From Diplonema papillatum (lineage: Eukaryota > Euglenozoa > Diplonemea > Diplonemida > Diplonemidae), in assembly GCA_030068145.1 (NCBI GenBank), contig JAPJBO010000236.1:124001-188000 (forward strand): DNA of 64,000 nt. The letters run 5' to 3'. The translations under genes were made by a program, and so were the position numbers. Under the pieces are notes generated by a model. The model saw only the letters and a list, made by a program, of their open reading frames with translations, was not told the origin of the DNA and ran no database searches. Below are positions 40,761 through 50,881 of this stretch, piece after piece (within the stretch, counting starts at the first letter, position 1; each line of letters opens with the position of its first letter).

Positions 40761-41366
40761 TCACAGCAAAGAGTACTTCGTTTTCTTCGCGGGCGGAAGC
40801 GAGGGCTCAGGGGTCGCAGGAACAGGGGCGGGGACAGTACTTGAAGAATCAGAGGCCGTATCGGCTCCCACAACATCGGGAGTTGCAAACTGAACTGTGG
40901 AAGCGATAGCCCGCATGAAGTACTTCGAGGTGCGCTCGGTATGGCGTACCACCGCGTCGTTCGTCTTCACGATGACAAGCGCAGCTAAGGCGGCATGCCT
41001 CCTCCATACTGCTTCGACTGAGTCGAAGTAAGTAAAGGATAGCGTGAGCACGTCCTTGTTGCGGCCAGGCAAGTCGCCCGCGTCCCCAGACAGACAGATG
41101 TCTCCAGTATTGAGACGCAGCAGAAACTCCATGTCCTGCAAGATCATGCTCAGTCCAAGAGCACGTCGTACGGCGCGTCGACTTACGTCATTCCTCAAGT
41201 CCAGATTTGGAAACGGGCGCAAGATGATGTGCGTGGTTTCCTTGATGAGGGTCGGGATCCTTGACAGCGGAACCCGAGCTACGACGAACGCAAGGACGAG
41301 CTCACGTAGTGAAGTGGAAACCTCCTCTTCTGCACCTGAACCAGTGCCGACATGTGGATTATTTTA
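40761..41366 (-). CDS. Hypothetical protein exon, about 200 residues
   Basis: The minus-strand frame is open from just after a TAA near 41370 to a TGA at 40761 and reads like ordered protein: SLRELVLAFVVARVPLSRIP, TLIKETTHIILRPFPNLDLR, RRALGLSMILQDMEFLLRLN, GDICLSGDAGDLPGRNKDVL and VEAVWRRHAALAALVIVKTN. It ends in a Pro/Ser/Thr-rich tail and PAKKTKYSLL. There is no ATG near its upstream end, so an upstream exon or splice acceptor is needed. I do not recognise the family. It lies between satellite arrays 2 and 3, in opposite orientation to the RT. Confidence 0.45.
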
Positions 41367-41611
41367 TTATGCGTGGAGGAGAAACCCTACGAAGGGGCAG
41401 AGCTTCTAATGCACAAACGGAACCCGAGGGTGATCGTAAGCTCATGTGGTGGGCTGAATTAGTTTGAGCTAAAAAACAGAGAAACGAAGGCGAGAATCTG
41501 CGTCGCCGACGCAACGGTTACCTCTTCGAACGTGAACTATCGTGCGTTCGCTTTTTCAGCTCGCCTTGATCGTCACGTTCAGGCGCGCTTGGCCGCCCCA
41601 GTCCACAAGCC

Positions 41612-41852
41612 CTGTGATAGACTGTGATAGACTGTGATAGACTGTGATAGACTGTGATAGACTGTGATAGACTGTGATAGACTGTGATAGACTGTGATAG
41701 ACTGTGATAGACTGTGATAGACTGTGATAGACTGTGATAGACTGTGATAGACTGTGATAGACTGTGGTAGACTGTGATAGACTGTGATAGACTGTGATAG
41801 ACTGTGATAGACTGTGATAGACTGTGATAGACTGTGGTAGACTGTGATAGAC
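41612..41852. repeat. 10-bp satellite array 3 (TGTGATAGAC)n, about 24 units
   Basis: Head-to-tail copies of the same decamer as arrays 1 and 2; two units read TGTGGTAGAC. The outer flank (GGGTGGACCGGCTC, 41879-41892) is the complement of the flank before array 1. Confidence 0.97.
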
Positions 41853-42126
41853 AGAAGAATGCACTTCGATGGGGGAGGGGTGGACCGGCTCAAAGAGTCT
41901 CCCTCCTTCTGATGTTGACCACCGATTCAGGAGCGAGCTCCAGGCATACGAAAGCTCGTAAGCGCGCGCGGCGTGACATCGAGAAGCGCTGGTGCACCTC
42001 GACTACTCGGCCAAATTTATAATAACATTATGTTTACCTCGTGATGAGGGGTTTCAAGAGGAGCATCGTTTGGCCAAAGCAAATGCTCCATTCTTGTTCA
42101 TGTTTTGGGAAAAAAGACTCGTCAGA

Positions 42127-43340
42127 ATGATGTCACGCCACCTGCAGTACGAAACGACTTACTATGTTTCGTGTGACACAAAGCAGGGCGCGGAACAGTC
42201 CGTGCAGGCAGTCCAAAAGTACATTGACGACGGGTTGAAGACCCGCTTTCCGAATGTCGAGGGCAGCCGCAAAGGGATGAAGTTAACGACTGGGATTGCC
42301 GGCAAACGCATCATAACCGCACTCCATTCTCGTTCATGTTGCGAACAGTGTCGTCCGTTGGCGACACCATGGGCGGTGTCGCATGATGGGGAAAGAACGC
42401 ATTGTCTTCGTCCCACAGCAGCCGGGCGGCTCGCCGGATATAGTACGACTGGGATGGTATCCCAATCTACGTTCGGTAGATCCATTTGTTCTAGGGTAGG
42501 CACAGCCGGCATATTTTTTGTTCGTGCGTACGTGTGGAAACCCTGTTTTGAGTGGTTTAACACAGCACGCTGCCATCCGACACTTTTTGATCTAGACAAG
42601 CAAGCTTGTTACCATAAAACAGACTCGCCAGCATGATGCCACGCCACCTGCAGTACGAAACGACTTACTATGTTTCGTGTGGCACAAAGCAGGACGCGGA
42701 ACAGTCCGTGCAGGCAGTCCAAAGTACACATTGACGAAGGATTGAAGACCCGCTTTCCGAATGTCGAGGGCAGCCGCAAAGGGATGAAGTTAACGACTGG
42801 GATTGCCGGCAAGCTCATCATAACCGCACTCCATTCTCGTTCATGTTGCGAACAGTGTCGTCCGTTGGCGACACCATGGGCGGTGTCGCATGATGGGGAA
42901 AGAACGCATTGTCTTCGTCCCACAGCAGCCGGGCGGCTCGCCGGATATAGTACGACTGGGATGGTATCCCAATCTACGTTCGGTAGATCCATTTGTTCTA
43001 GGGTAGGCACAGCCGGCATAGTTTTTGTTTGTGCGTACGTGTGGAAACCCTTGTTTTGAGTGATTTAACACAGCACGCTGCCATCCGACACTTTTTGATA
43101 TAGACAAGCAAGCTTGTTACCATAATGACGCCAGAATGATGCCACGCCACCTGCAGTACGAAACGACTTACTATGTTTCGTGTGGCACAAAGCAGGACGC
43201 GGAACAGTCTGTGCAGGCAGTAAAGTACACATTGACGAAGGATTGAAGACCCGCTTTCCGAATGTCGAGGGCAGCCGCAAAGGATGAAGTTAATGACTGG
43301 GGTGCACTGACGGCAAACTTCGTAACTGCGCTTTCCGCAC
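42127..43340 (+). repeat. Tandem duplication, about 505-bp unit, 2.4 copies, containing a hypothetical exon
   Basis: Units begin GATGTCACGCCACCTGCAGT (42127) and GATGCCACGCCACCTGCAGT (42632 and 43138). The first unit encodes HLQYETTYYVSCDTKQGAEQ, SVQAVQKYIDDGLKTRFPNV and EGSRKGMKLTTGIAGK in one open frame (41992-42636, no ATG at its start). The second and third units carry small deletions after AVQS or AVKST that break this frame. The remainder (GGGAAAGAACGCATTGTCTT, GGATGGTATCCCAATCTACG) is non-coding or intronic. I do not know the protein. Confidence 0.7.
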
Positions 43341-43712
43341 CTCCAAGGCCTTAAGCTTTGACTCACTTTTCGGACGATCCCGAATGGGCGTACAGATTGG
43401 TGTCGTTCGACCTTTGTTGTTTGCTCGAAAAGTGCAGCCTAGTACGTGCTTGTGGTGATCGGTGGGGTTCCCAAAAGAAACAGTCTAGAAATGTAATAGG
43501 AACGGAGGGGGGACGCTTCGTTTGTTGCGTGCCGGGTGATCGTTTTTCCACTTGATTATTTACTCTGTGTATATTCAGGTAAGGAATTCTGGTCAAGCAC
43601 CAAAACACGCTGCCTACGTCTTTTTAGCCTGCACAATACACTGAAGGGCAACCCGCAAGATTGCTAGCACTAAAAAGAAGAAGAAACACGTTTCTCAACA
43701 ACAAAAAGGTTG

Positions 43713-43733
43713 CCCGCCCTCTGAGAGGGCGGG
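43713..43733. repeat. GC-rich hairpin
   Basis: CCCGCCCTCT, one G, then the exact complement AGAGGGCGGG, a 10-bp stem. No T-run follows, so I do not call it a terminator. Confidence 0.8.
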
Positions 43734-43839
43734 AGCTTGGCAGCGGGCTAGCGGAGTAAGAGAGACGGCACGAGGGACTTGAATCTGAGCTGGTGATATC
43801 CAGCGCCGTCGCGGCGAAAGGGCGCCGGCGTACGCTTAC

Positions 43840-44765
43840 GGCAATGATGACTTTTCCAAGGCCAGGAAGGCCGTAAGGGGGGGAAAACCTTAGTTTCGTG
43901 TTCAGGCGCTACTTGCCTCTCGTGTATGTTTGATGCTTAGCGTCAAGTCTTCTTCGTGGGAATGCGAGGTCGAATGATAACAGCTATGCAGTCAGCCCGC
44001 TTCGCTCCGCGGCGGGGGTCACCCGGGCCCCGGTGACTTCCCCTGTGACGACGCCGCCTGACGAAGTTCAGCACCCACGCCTCTCTCTCTAAAGCGAAGA
44101 CGAGAGACGACGACCCCCCAACGGAAGAAGAAGTGCCCAGCGCCGTCGCGGCGAAAGGGCGCCGGCGTACGCTTACGGCAATGATGACTTTTCCGAGGTC
44201 AGGAAGGCCGTAAGGGGGGGGGAATCTTAGTTTCGTGTTCGGGCGCTACTTGCCTCTCGTGTATGTTTGATGCTTAGCGTCAAGTCTTCTTCGTGGGAAT
44301 GCGAGGTCGAATGATAACAGCTATGCAGTCAGCCCGCTTCGCTCCGCGGCGGGGGTCACCCGGGCCCCGGTGACTGTGACGACGCCGCCTCCCAGCGGGG
44401 ACAAAGTTCAGCACCCACGCCTCTCTCTCTAGACGACGACCCCCCAACGGAAGAAGAAGTGCCCATGACTTTTCCAAGGCCAGGAAGGCCGTAAGGGGGG
44501 GGAAAATCTTAGTTTCGTGTTCGGGCGCTACTTGCCTCTCGTGTATGTTTGATGCTTAGCGTCAAGTCTTCTTCGTGGGAATGCGAGGTCGAATGATAAC
44601 AGCTATGCAGTCAGCCCGCTTCGCTCCGCGGCGGGGGTCACCCGGGCCCCGGTGACTGTGACGACGCCGCCTCCCGGCGGGGACGAAGTTCAGCACCCAC
44701 GCCTCTCTCTCTAAAGCGAAGACGAGAGACGACGACCCCCCAACGGAAGAAGAAGTGCCCAGCGC
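43840..44765. repeat. Three tandem copies of a roughly 305-320-bp unit
   Basis: Each unit holds CATGACTTTTCC...CCAGGAAGGCCGTAAGGGGG, AAATCTTAGTTTCGTGTTC, GCGCTACTTGCCTCTCGTGT, GATGCTTAGCGTCAAGTCTT and a fragment of the membrane-protein gene (minus strand, WVLNFVPAG followed by out-of-frame juxtamembrane codons). The AAATCTTAGTTTCGTG...CAAGTCTTCTTCG part is itself a dispersed repeat, with copies at about 1133-1205 and 62955-63025. Confidence 0.75.
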
Positions 44766-45135
44766 CGCCCGTGAAAGCGAAGGCAAAGGTCGCAGAAGCA
44801 TGCAAACCGGCAAGGAAGGGAAGAGTCGCAATGCGACCGCGCGAAGACGATGATTCGAATGAGTGCAAACGCCAGAAGCACGACACGGTACGATCGTCTC
44901 TTCCTGCCAGCTCCATGCGGCCTTCGCCGTGTGCTCTCGTCTTTGCACCAGCCGTTGCCAACGCGCTGTTTTCTTTCCACCTCGGTTTAGTTGAACGTGG
45001 CGGCAATGCCATCGGTGCTCGGATTCTCTCCCCTTGCAGCACGAGACGACCCAACGTCGCTGTCGAATCGAGCATGAATTCTCGCCATCCGTCCTCTCGT
45101 CGTTTTTCAGGTCGGGAATTCTGAAACAACCACCA
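44580..45135 (-). pseudogene. Membrane-protein exon copy 1, broken
   Basis: The minus strand retains EDGWREFMLDSTATLGRLVL and then shifts frame (RIRAPMALPPRSTKPRWKEN in place of the STDGLVATFNYIEVKG phase). The C-terminal transmembrane part is replaced near 44640. The plus strand in the middle (44817-44890) carries the basic-tail motif MRPREDDDSNECKRQKHDTV. Confidence 0.55.
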
Positions 45136-45414
45136 CAACACGCTTGCCTGTTTCTCTTTTTAGCCTGCACGATACCGTTGAAGGACAACCCGCAAGATTT
45201 GCTGCCCCGACACTTCGGATCCCGTCCCCTTGCAGCACGAGACAACCGAACGTCGCTGTCGAATCGAGCACGAAATCTCGCCATCCGTCCTCTCGTCGTT
45301 TTCAGGTCAGGAATTCTCCACCAAAACACGCTGCCTACGTCGTCGCTAGCCTGCACAATTGACTTTGGAGGGCAACCGATAAGATTTGACTAGATATGCC
45401 AAGCCCTCTCAACG

Positions 45415-45830
45415 GGGTTTATCCCGCGACTCCGGGAACGAAGGCTTTCTTCGCCTGCCGCAGCTGCTGCGCGGTGGCGGGGGCCGGCGACTTCTTCACG
45501 GCGGGGAAGAGGGCGGTGCGGATGAGGGAGACCACGACCGCGACCACGAACACGAAGAACCCGAGCACCACCTTGTCCGTCAGCTCGCTCCGCTCCGCGG
45601 CGGGGGTCAGCCGGGCCCCGGTGGCTGTGACGGCGCCGCCTCCCGGTGGGGACTCAGTGCAGCACCCACGCCTCTTCGCCGACGGCCAGCTGTTTTCTTT
45701 CCACCTCGGTTTAGTTGAACATGGCGGCAATGCCGTCGGTGCTCGGATCTCCGCTTGCAGCAACGAGACGAACGAACGTCGCTGTCGAATCGAGCATTCC
45801 CGTCATTTTTCAGGTGAGGCATTCTGATAC
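45415..45830 (-). pseudogene. Membrane-protein exon copy 2, broken
   Basis: It keeps the C-terminal part intact (LTPAAERSELTDKVVLGFFV, FVVAVVVSLIRTALFPAVKK, SPAPATAQQLRQAKKAFVPG). The ectodomain half is shortened and frame-shifted compared with the 46540-46989 copy. Confidence 0.6.
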
Positions 45831-45934
45831 AACCACCAAAACACGCCTGCGTCTTTTTTTAGCCTGCGCAATACTTTGAAGGGCAACCGGCAAGATTGCT
45901 AGTACTACTGACTATAGAGAATCCACGTCCTCTC

Positions 45935-46430
45935 AACGGGGTTTATCCCGCGACTCCTGGGACGAAGGCTTTCTTCGCCTGCCGCAGCTGCTGCGCGGTG
46001 GCGGGGGCCGGCGACTTCTTCACGGCGGGGAAGAGGGCGGTGCGGATGAGGGAGACCACGACCGCGACCACGAACACGAAGAACCCGAGCACCACCTTGT
46101 CCGTCAGCTCGCTCCGCTCCGCGGCGGGGGTCAGCCGGGCCCCGGTGGCTGTGACGGCGCCGCCTCCCGGCGGGGACCAAGTGCAGCACCCACGGCTCTT
46201 TCTTTGCCAGCGGCCAGCTCCATGCGGGCCTTCGCCGCGTGCTCCTCGTCTTTGTACCAGCCGTTGCCGACCAGCTGACTTCTTTCCACCTCCATGTAGT
46301 TTCCATGTAGTTGAACATGGCGGCAATGCCATCGGTGCTCGGATCATCTCCTCTTGCAGCACGAGACGACCGAAACTCGCTGGCAGCATGTCTCGCCATC
46401 GTCTTTTTTTCAGGTGCGGAATTCTGATGC
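45935..46430 (-). pseudogene. Membrane-protein exon copy 3, broken
   Basis: As copy 2: the transmembrane and tail codons are intact (stop at about 45943) but the preceding ectodomain region has indels, including a duplicated TCCATGTAGTT (46291-46312). The frame is lost before WVLHLVPAG. Confidence 0.6.
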
Positions 46431-46539
46431 AACCACAAAAACACGCTGCCTACGTCTTTGCTAGCAGCCTGCACAATTGACTTTGGAGGGCAACCGGCAA
46501 GAGTTGGCTAGATATTCCAAGCCTCTCCCCCAACGGGGT

Positions 46540-46989
46540 TTATCCCGCGACTCCTGGGACGAAGGCTTTCTTCGCCTGCCGCAGCTGCTGCGCGGTGGCG
46601 GGGGCCGGCGACTTCTTCACGGCGGGGAAGAGGGCGGTGCGGATGAGGGAGACCACGACCGCGACCACGAACACGAAGAACGCGAGCACCACCTTGTCCG
46701 TCAGCTCGCTCCGCTCCGCGGCGGGGGTCAGCCGGGCCCCGGTGACTGTGACGGCGCCGCCGTCGGCGGGGACCAAGTGCAGCACCCACGACTCTTTGCC
46801 GACGGCCAGCTCCATGCGGCCTTCGCCGTGCTTCTCGGTTTTGTACCAGCCGTTGCCGACCCGCGCGCCCTTCACCTCGATGTAGTTGAACGTGGCGACA
46901 AGGCCGTCGGTGCTCGCATCCTCCCCTTGCAGCACGAGGCGACCGAACGTCGCTGTCGAATCGAGCGTGAATCTTCGCCACCCGTCCTC
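46540..46989 (-). CDS. Single-pass membrane protein, 3'-terminal exon (intact copy)
   Basis: After a consensus acceptor (GCAACAG|GAGGAC, complement of 46984-46996) the frame reads DGWRRFTLDSTATFGRLVLQ, EDASTDGLVATFNYIEVKGA, RVGNGWYKTEKHGEGRMELA and VGKESWVLHLVPADGGAVTV, then a juxtamembrane TPAAERSELTDK. One transmembrane helix follows (VVLAFFVFVVAVVVSLIRTA), then a 33-residue tail ending AKKAFVPGVAG, and a TAA at 46540. The alternating hydrophobic pattern before the helix suggests a small beta-sandwich outside the membrane. The family is unknown to me. Four related but broken copies precede it in tandem. Upstream exons were not found; the presumed intron contains the 13-bp minisatellite. Confidence 0.65.
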   Translation of the reverse strand, partial: EDGWRRFTLDSTATFGRLVLQGEDASTDGLVATFNYIEVKGARVGNGWYKTEKHGEGRMELAVGKESWVLHLVPADGGAVTVTGARLTPAAERSELTDKVVLAFFVFVVAVVVSLIRTALFPAVKKSPAPATAQQLRQAKKAFVPGVAG

Positions 46990-47046
46990 CTGTTGCGGGG
47001 GGATATAGTGGATGGCACTGCCTTTGACAGTCACACTGAGGGAGTT

Positions 47047-48130
47047 GATGCACGGTATAGATGCACGGTATAGATGCACGGTATAGATGCACGGTATAGA
47101 TGCACGGTATAGATGCACGGTATAGATGCACGGTATAGATGCACGGTATAGATGCACGGTATAGATGCACGGTATAGATGCACGGTATAGATGCACGGTA
47201 TAGATGCACGGTATAGATGCACGGTATAGATGCACGGTATAGATGCACGGTATAGATGCACGGTATAGATGCACGGTATAGATGCACGGTATAGATGCAC
47301 GGTATAGATGCACGGTATAGATGCACGGTATAGATGCACGGTATAGATGCACGGTATAGATGCACGGTATAGATGCACGGTATAGATGCACGGTATAGAT
47401 GCACGGTATAGATGCACGGTATAGATGCACGGTATAGATGCACGGTATAGATGCACGGTATAGATGCACGGTATAGATGCACGGTATAGATGCACGGTAT
47501 AGATGCACGGTATAGATGCACGGTATAGATGCACGGTATAGATGCACGGTATAGATGCACGGTATAGATGCACGGTATAGATGCACGGTATAGATGCACG
47601 GTATAGATGCACGGTATAGATGCACGGTATAGATGCACGGTATAGATGCACGGTATAGATGCACGGTATAGATGCACGGTATAGATGCACGGTATAGATG
47701 CACGGTATAGATGCACGGTATAGATGCACGGTATAGATGCACGGTATAGATGCACGGTATAGATGCACGGTATAGATGCACGGTATAGATGCACGGTATA
47801 GATGCACGGTATAGATGCACGGTATAGATGCACGGTATAGATGCACGGTATAGATGCACGGTATAGATGCACGGTATAGATGCACGGTATAGATGCACGG
47901 TATAGATGCACGGTATAGATGCACGGTATAGATGCACGGTATAGATGCACGGTATAGATGCACGGTATAGATGCACGGTATAGATGCACGGTATAGATGC
48001 ACGGTATAGATGCACGGTATAGATGCACGGTATAGATGCACGGTATAGAAGCACGGTATAGATGCACGGTAGATGCACGGTATAGATGCACGGTATAGAC
48101 GCACGGTATAGATACGGTATGGGTGCACGG
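47047..48130. repeat. 13-bp minisatellite (GATGCACGGTATA)n, about 80 units
   Basis: Head-to-tail GATGCACGGTATA units run almost without change from 47047 to about 48053, then as variant units (GAAGCACGG, GACGCACGG, GATACGG, GGTGCACGG) to about 48130. Because 13 is not a multiple of 3 and no frame of the complement contains a stop, every minus-strand frame encodes the same 13-residue cycle IPCIYTVHLYRAS. I regard that as an artefact, not a protein. Confidence 0.98.
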
Positions 48131-48439
48131 TATAGGTGAGTGGATACTCACACCGCGTGGGTGGATACCCATCCTGCGGTCCTAGATGCACGTAGTATAC
48201 ACTCACACCGCGTAGTGGTGGTATACATACTAGCCCTGTAGTACCTGTCGTACTACGTGGTGGCGGTATGTGGTAGATACCACACCTCGTATGGTCCACG
48301 AGTAGCTGAGGATTGCATCCACGAGCTCGTGACCGAGGTCATCCTGAGAGGCACCACGAAAGTCGATAAAAGTTTTGGGTGAGAGTGCAAAGAATCTGTG
48401 GCGATAATCTGCATCGTCCGGCGGCGCGGTTCTCTCTTC

Positions 48440-48560
48440 GCGCGTGATGTGCCATGCTTTCGCCTCTTTAGCTCGTCTTGATCGTCGCGCTCAGGCGCGC
48501 GCTTGCGCGTCGACTTCTGCTTCTTCACTTCTTCGATAAGAGAACTCCACACAGCCCTCA
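48440..48560 (-). pseudogene. Basic C-terminal tail of a mobile-element protein
   Basis: The minus strand encodes SSLIEEVKKQKSTRKRAPER followed by DDQDELKRRKHGTSRAKR. The last segment matches KRAPERDDQVELKRRNNDTS at 25.39 kb, KRAPERDDQGELKKRTHDSS at 41.56 kb (minus) and MRPREDDDSNECKRQKHDTV at 44.83 kb. Similarity to the 25-kb copy continues into the following non-coding DNA (CGCCACAGATT, CTCACCCAAA). Confidence 0.5.
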
Positions 48561-48749
48561 GGGTGTGGTTGGTTAATGTAGTATTCGTAGTTTGAACTTG
48601 ATATGCAAGCAACAATCTGTGACGATAGACTGCACAAGCCGCGACAGTCAAGTACTTCCTACAAAGCAGGTGCTTCGTTGACCGCACCCTGAACCCGAAT
48701 CCTGGACGTGGTTTCAGGTGGCAAATTGGCAAATGATCAGATGATCAGA

Positions 48750-49890
48750 AGGTCCTACTTTCTGAGTAAGTTTCTCGCTAAAAAAGACAGGCGCTTCGTT
48801 TTGTTTGTGCGTGCCGGTTGATCGTTTTACCCTGTGTGTATTCAGGTAAGGAATTCGGATCAACCACCAAAACACGCTGCCTACGTCTTTTTAGCCTGCA
48901 CAATACATTGAAGGGCAACCCACAAGATTGTTAGTACTATAAAGTCTTCGCGTTGCGTTAGTGGGGGGCCATTTGCAAGCAAAATGAGTACCGCACTAAC
49001 ACTCTGACGCCCTGATTTTTGTTTGTGCAATTTGACCTGTTCGCGTTCAGGTTAAACCGCTGTCAACGTTCCTTTTCAGCTGTAACAAATATGCTCTCTA
49101 AGGAGGTAGGTACTGGTTATCGCAAAACCTAAATTGTTGTGCATACGCTCTCGACCTTCCCGATGAGCCGTCCTCCGTTGCCAAGTTTAGACGCGTTCCC
49201 GGCCATGCTCCATGAGGATATCTCTGTGTTGTGGTGGTTTCGGGTGTGCAGCTAGGGGTGCTCCCAGGCAACGTCAATTGGGGGGGGGGGGGGGCAGTGC
49301 TGATACTAAGCCTGAGACCCAAAACGAAGTTGCTAACCCTGGGTGGGGGTGGGTACCCCCCCCCCTCCTGGTGCAACCCACTGTGGACCTACTGTGGGAC
49401 CCACCTTAGCTAAATTCTCTAAGGTGAAATGGTGGAAAAAGTGGGTCAAAAATTTTTTTTTTCGAGTGCTTTTTTGGGAGGATTTGGGCCAAAAAAAAAA
49501 GTTTTTTTTTCTTGGTCGCTGCTGAGGAAACCACCTTAGAGCGGTCACCACCCTGCTGCACACAGGCCCTGCAGGAGGGGGGGGGGGGGGGGGGGGGGGG
49601 GGCGGGGGGGGGGGCAGCGCTCTTGTTAAGGATCAGCCACTTTGGCCGGATGGCCGGATAAACCAGACCCCCCCCCTCTACAGTGCAGTTGCCTTGGAGG
49701 CTGGGTGGTCAAATTCTCTAAGGTGAAATGGTCAAAATTCCCTGCCAAAAGTGGGCCCACAAAATTTTTCCAAAGTGTGGTATTTGGGGTATTTGGGGCA
49801 AAAAAAAAATTTTTTTTTTCTGACCGCCCACCGTGGTGACCACCTTAGAGTGTGACAGGTAGCGTCTCCCCCCTCCACAGTGAAAATAGC
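48750..49890. other. Repeat-derived and homopolymer-rich stretch
   Basis: It holds one GTAAGGAATTC repeat (48838-48945) and an intron-like block shared with 1.66-1.73 kb (TTTGTGCAATTTGACCTGTT, CGCGTTCAG). It also has two diverged copies of a T/A-rich unit (CTAAGGTGAAATGGT...; 49418-49550 and 49707-49850) and long G runs. No gene is recognised. Confidence 0.45.
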
Positions 49891-50150
49891 CTGAGGGGGG
49901 GGGGGGGGGGGGGTGTTATTAAGATTTGGCCTAACCCGTAACATGTAACAAGTGCGGGTGGTGGTGGGGGGGGGGGGGGCCCCCCCCCCCCCCCTGCATG
50001 GCTGGCAGGTCACCCGGTGTCAAGCGACCGACTCCGCAACTGCCGCTGGCCAGGTCAGGCTGGCACGAAGGAGTTACGGAGGGCGGCAGCTTGGGCAATG
50101 CCGACTTTGCGGAGGCATTCAACGGACGACGATCTGTCGCAGTGGACACA
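49890..50150. repeat. Left inverted arm of the 49.9-53.1 kb element
   Basis: After a G-run this arm reads TGTTATTAAG, CGTAACATGTAACA, GGGTGGTGGTGG, GCATGGCTGGCAGGTCACCC, GGTGTCAAGCGACCGACTCC and GGGCGGCAGCTTGGGCAATG. The complement of the same series lies at 52862-53097. Length is uncertain because of poly-G and poly-C expansions. Confidence 0.7.
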
Positions 50151-50157
50151 AGGAGCT

Positions 50158-50290
50158 GAGCCCTGCGCTCCTTCCCAAAAACGCCAAGCAGCTCCTTTCG
50201 CTTCGCTGCGAGGTTATCCTTACCCTAATCTTGGCATCCGCGGAGTGCCCGTCCCGCGAGCGCTGTTCCAGAAACGGGCTAAAAAAACAA
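50158..50290. repeat. Duplicated transposase fragment
   Basis: It matches 52010-52132 in the same orientation (GAGCCCTGCGCTCCTTCCCA, AAAACGCCAAGCAGCTCC, GGCATCCGCGGAGTGCC). A piece of the transposase gene has therefore been copied next to the left arm. Confidence 0.75.
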
Positions 50291-50418
50291 GAGTCGAGGG
50301 CCGAGGAAACCTTTCGGTATTTAGTATGTACACTAAAACAAGGATTAATCATCTCTGCTCTCGGTAGCTATTTATTCCCGCAGGGAGCCTGAGATACAGT
50401 AAATACACAACAACAAAC

Positions 50419-50877
50419 ATGACGGATGCCGCCTTCTTCATTGAAGCTGTTGCAGACGGCACGTTTGGAGAGTGCGTTGAATGGAGTGAGGAAAGGGTGC
50501 TTGCTCGTATCCGCGACTTGCGTGGTTCGCAAACACAGGACGCGCAAGCCTTTCAGGCTGAGCTTGCTGCCGCAAGCAACCCAAACTTGGGAATTAGCTC
50601 CAACAATGAAGGAGTGAAATTCTGTGTGTGGCACGACAAAGGAGTTACGGAGGACGGCAGCTTGGGCAATGCCGACGTTGCGGAGGCATTCAACGGACGA
50701 CGATCTGCCGCAGTGGACACAAGGAAGGATGGGATAAGCACTCGCGTGGTGTACCAGCAAGCTGCCACAGCACGTGCAGTGGACCGGAGAGGTCTTCACG
50801 GAACAGGAGGGGGATTTCCACTTTGGCATACCAAATCATCAAAAGGCCGGTTGTTCCTTCATGCGAAGCCTTCGTGA
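50419..50877 (+). CDS. Hypothetical 152-aa protein, possible element ORF
   Basis: An ATG-initiated open frame starts MTDAAFFIEAVADGTFGECV and continues EWSEERVLARIRDLRGSQTQ and DAQAFQAELAAASNPNLGIS, which looks like ordered helical protein. Its second half overlaps the arm-derived block (HDKGVTEDGSLGNADVAEAF). The opposite strand of that block encodes a Cys-cluster peptide (CTCCGSLLV ... LPCVHCGRSSSVECLRNVGI) similar to the LINE zinc ribbon, so either strand could be the real coding one. I cannot decide. Confidence 0.35.
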   Translation: MTDAAFFIEAVADGTFGECVEWSEERVLARIRDLRGSQTQDAQAFQAELAAASNPNLGISSNNEGVKFCVWHDKGVTEDGSLGNADVAEAFNGRRSAAVDTRKDGISTRVVYQQAATARAVDRRGLHGTGGGFPLWHTKSSKGRLFLHAKPS

Positions 50878-50881
50878 GTGC

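Noticed and set aside
39445..41893. Minus-strand frames encoding repeated YHSLSQSITV
   Set aside because: Translation of the TGTGATAGAC satellite in its stop-free complement.
43713..43733. Rho-independent-type terminator
   Set aside because: A eukaryotic context and no T-run after the stem.
46508..48299. Very long minus-strand reading frames of up to 554 codons across the 13-bp array
   Set aside because: All three frames encode the same 13-residue cycle because the unit has no stop in any frame; this is a property of the minisatellite, not a protein.
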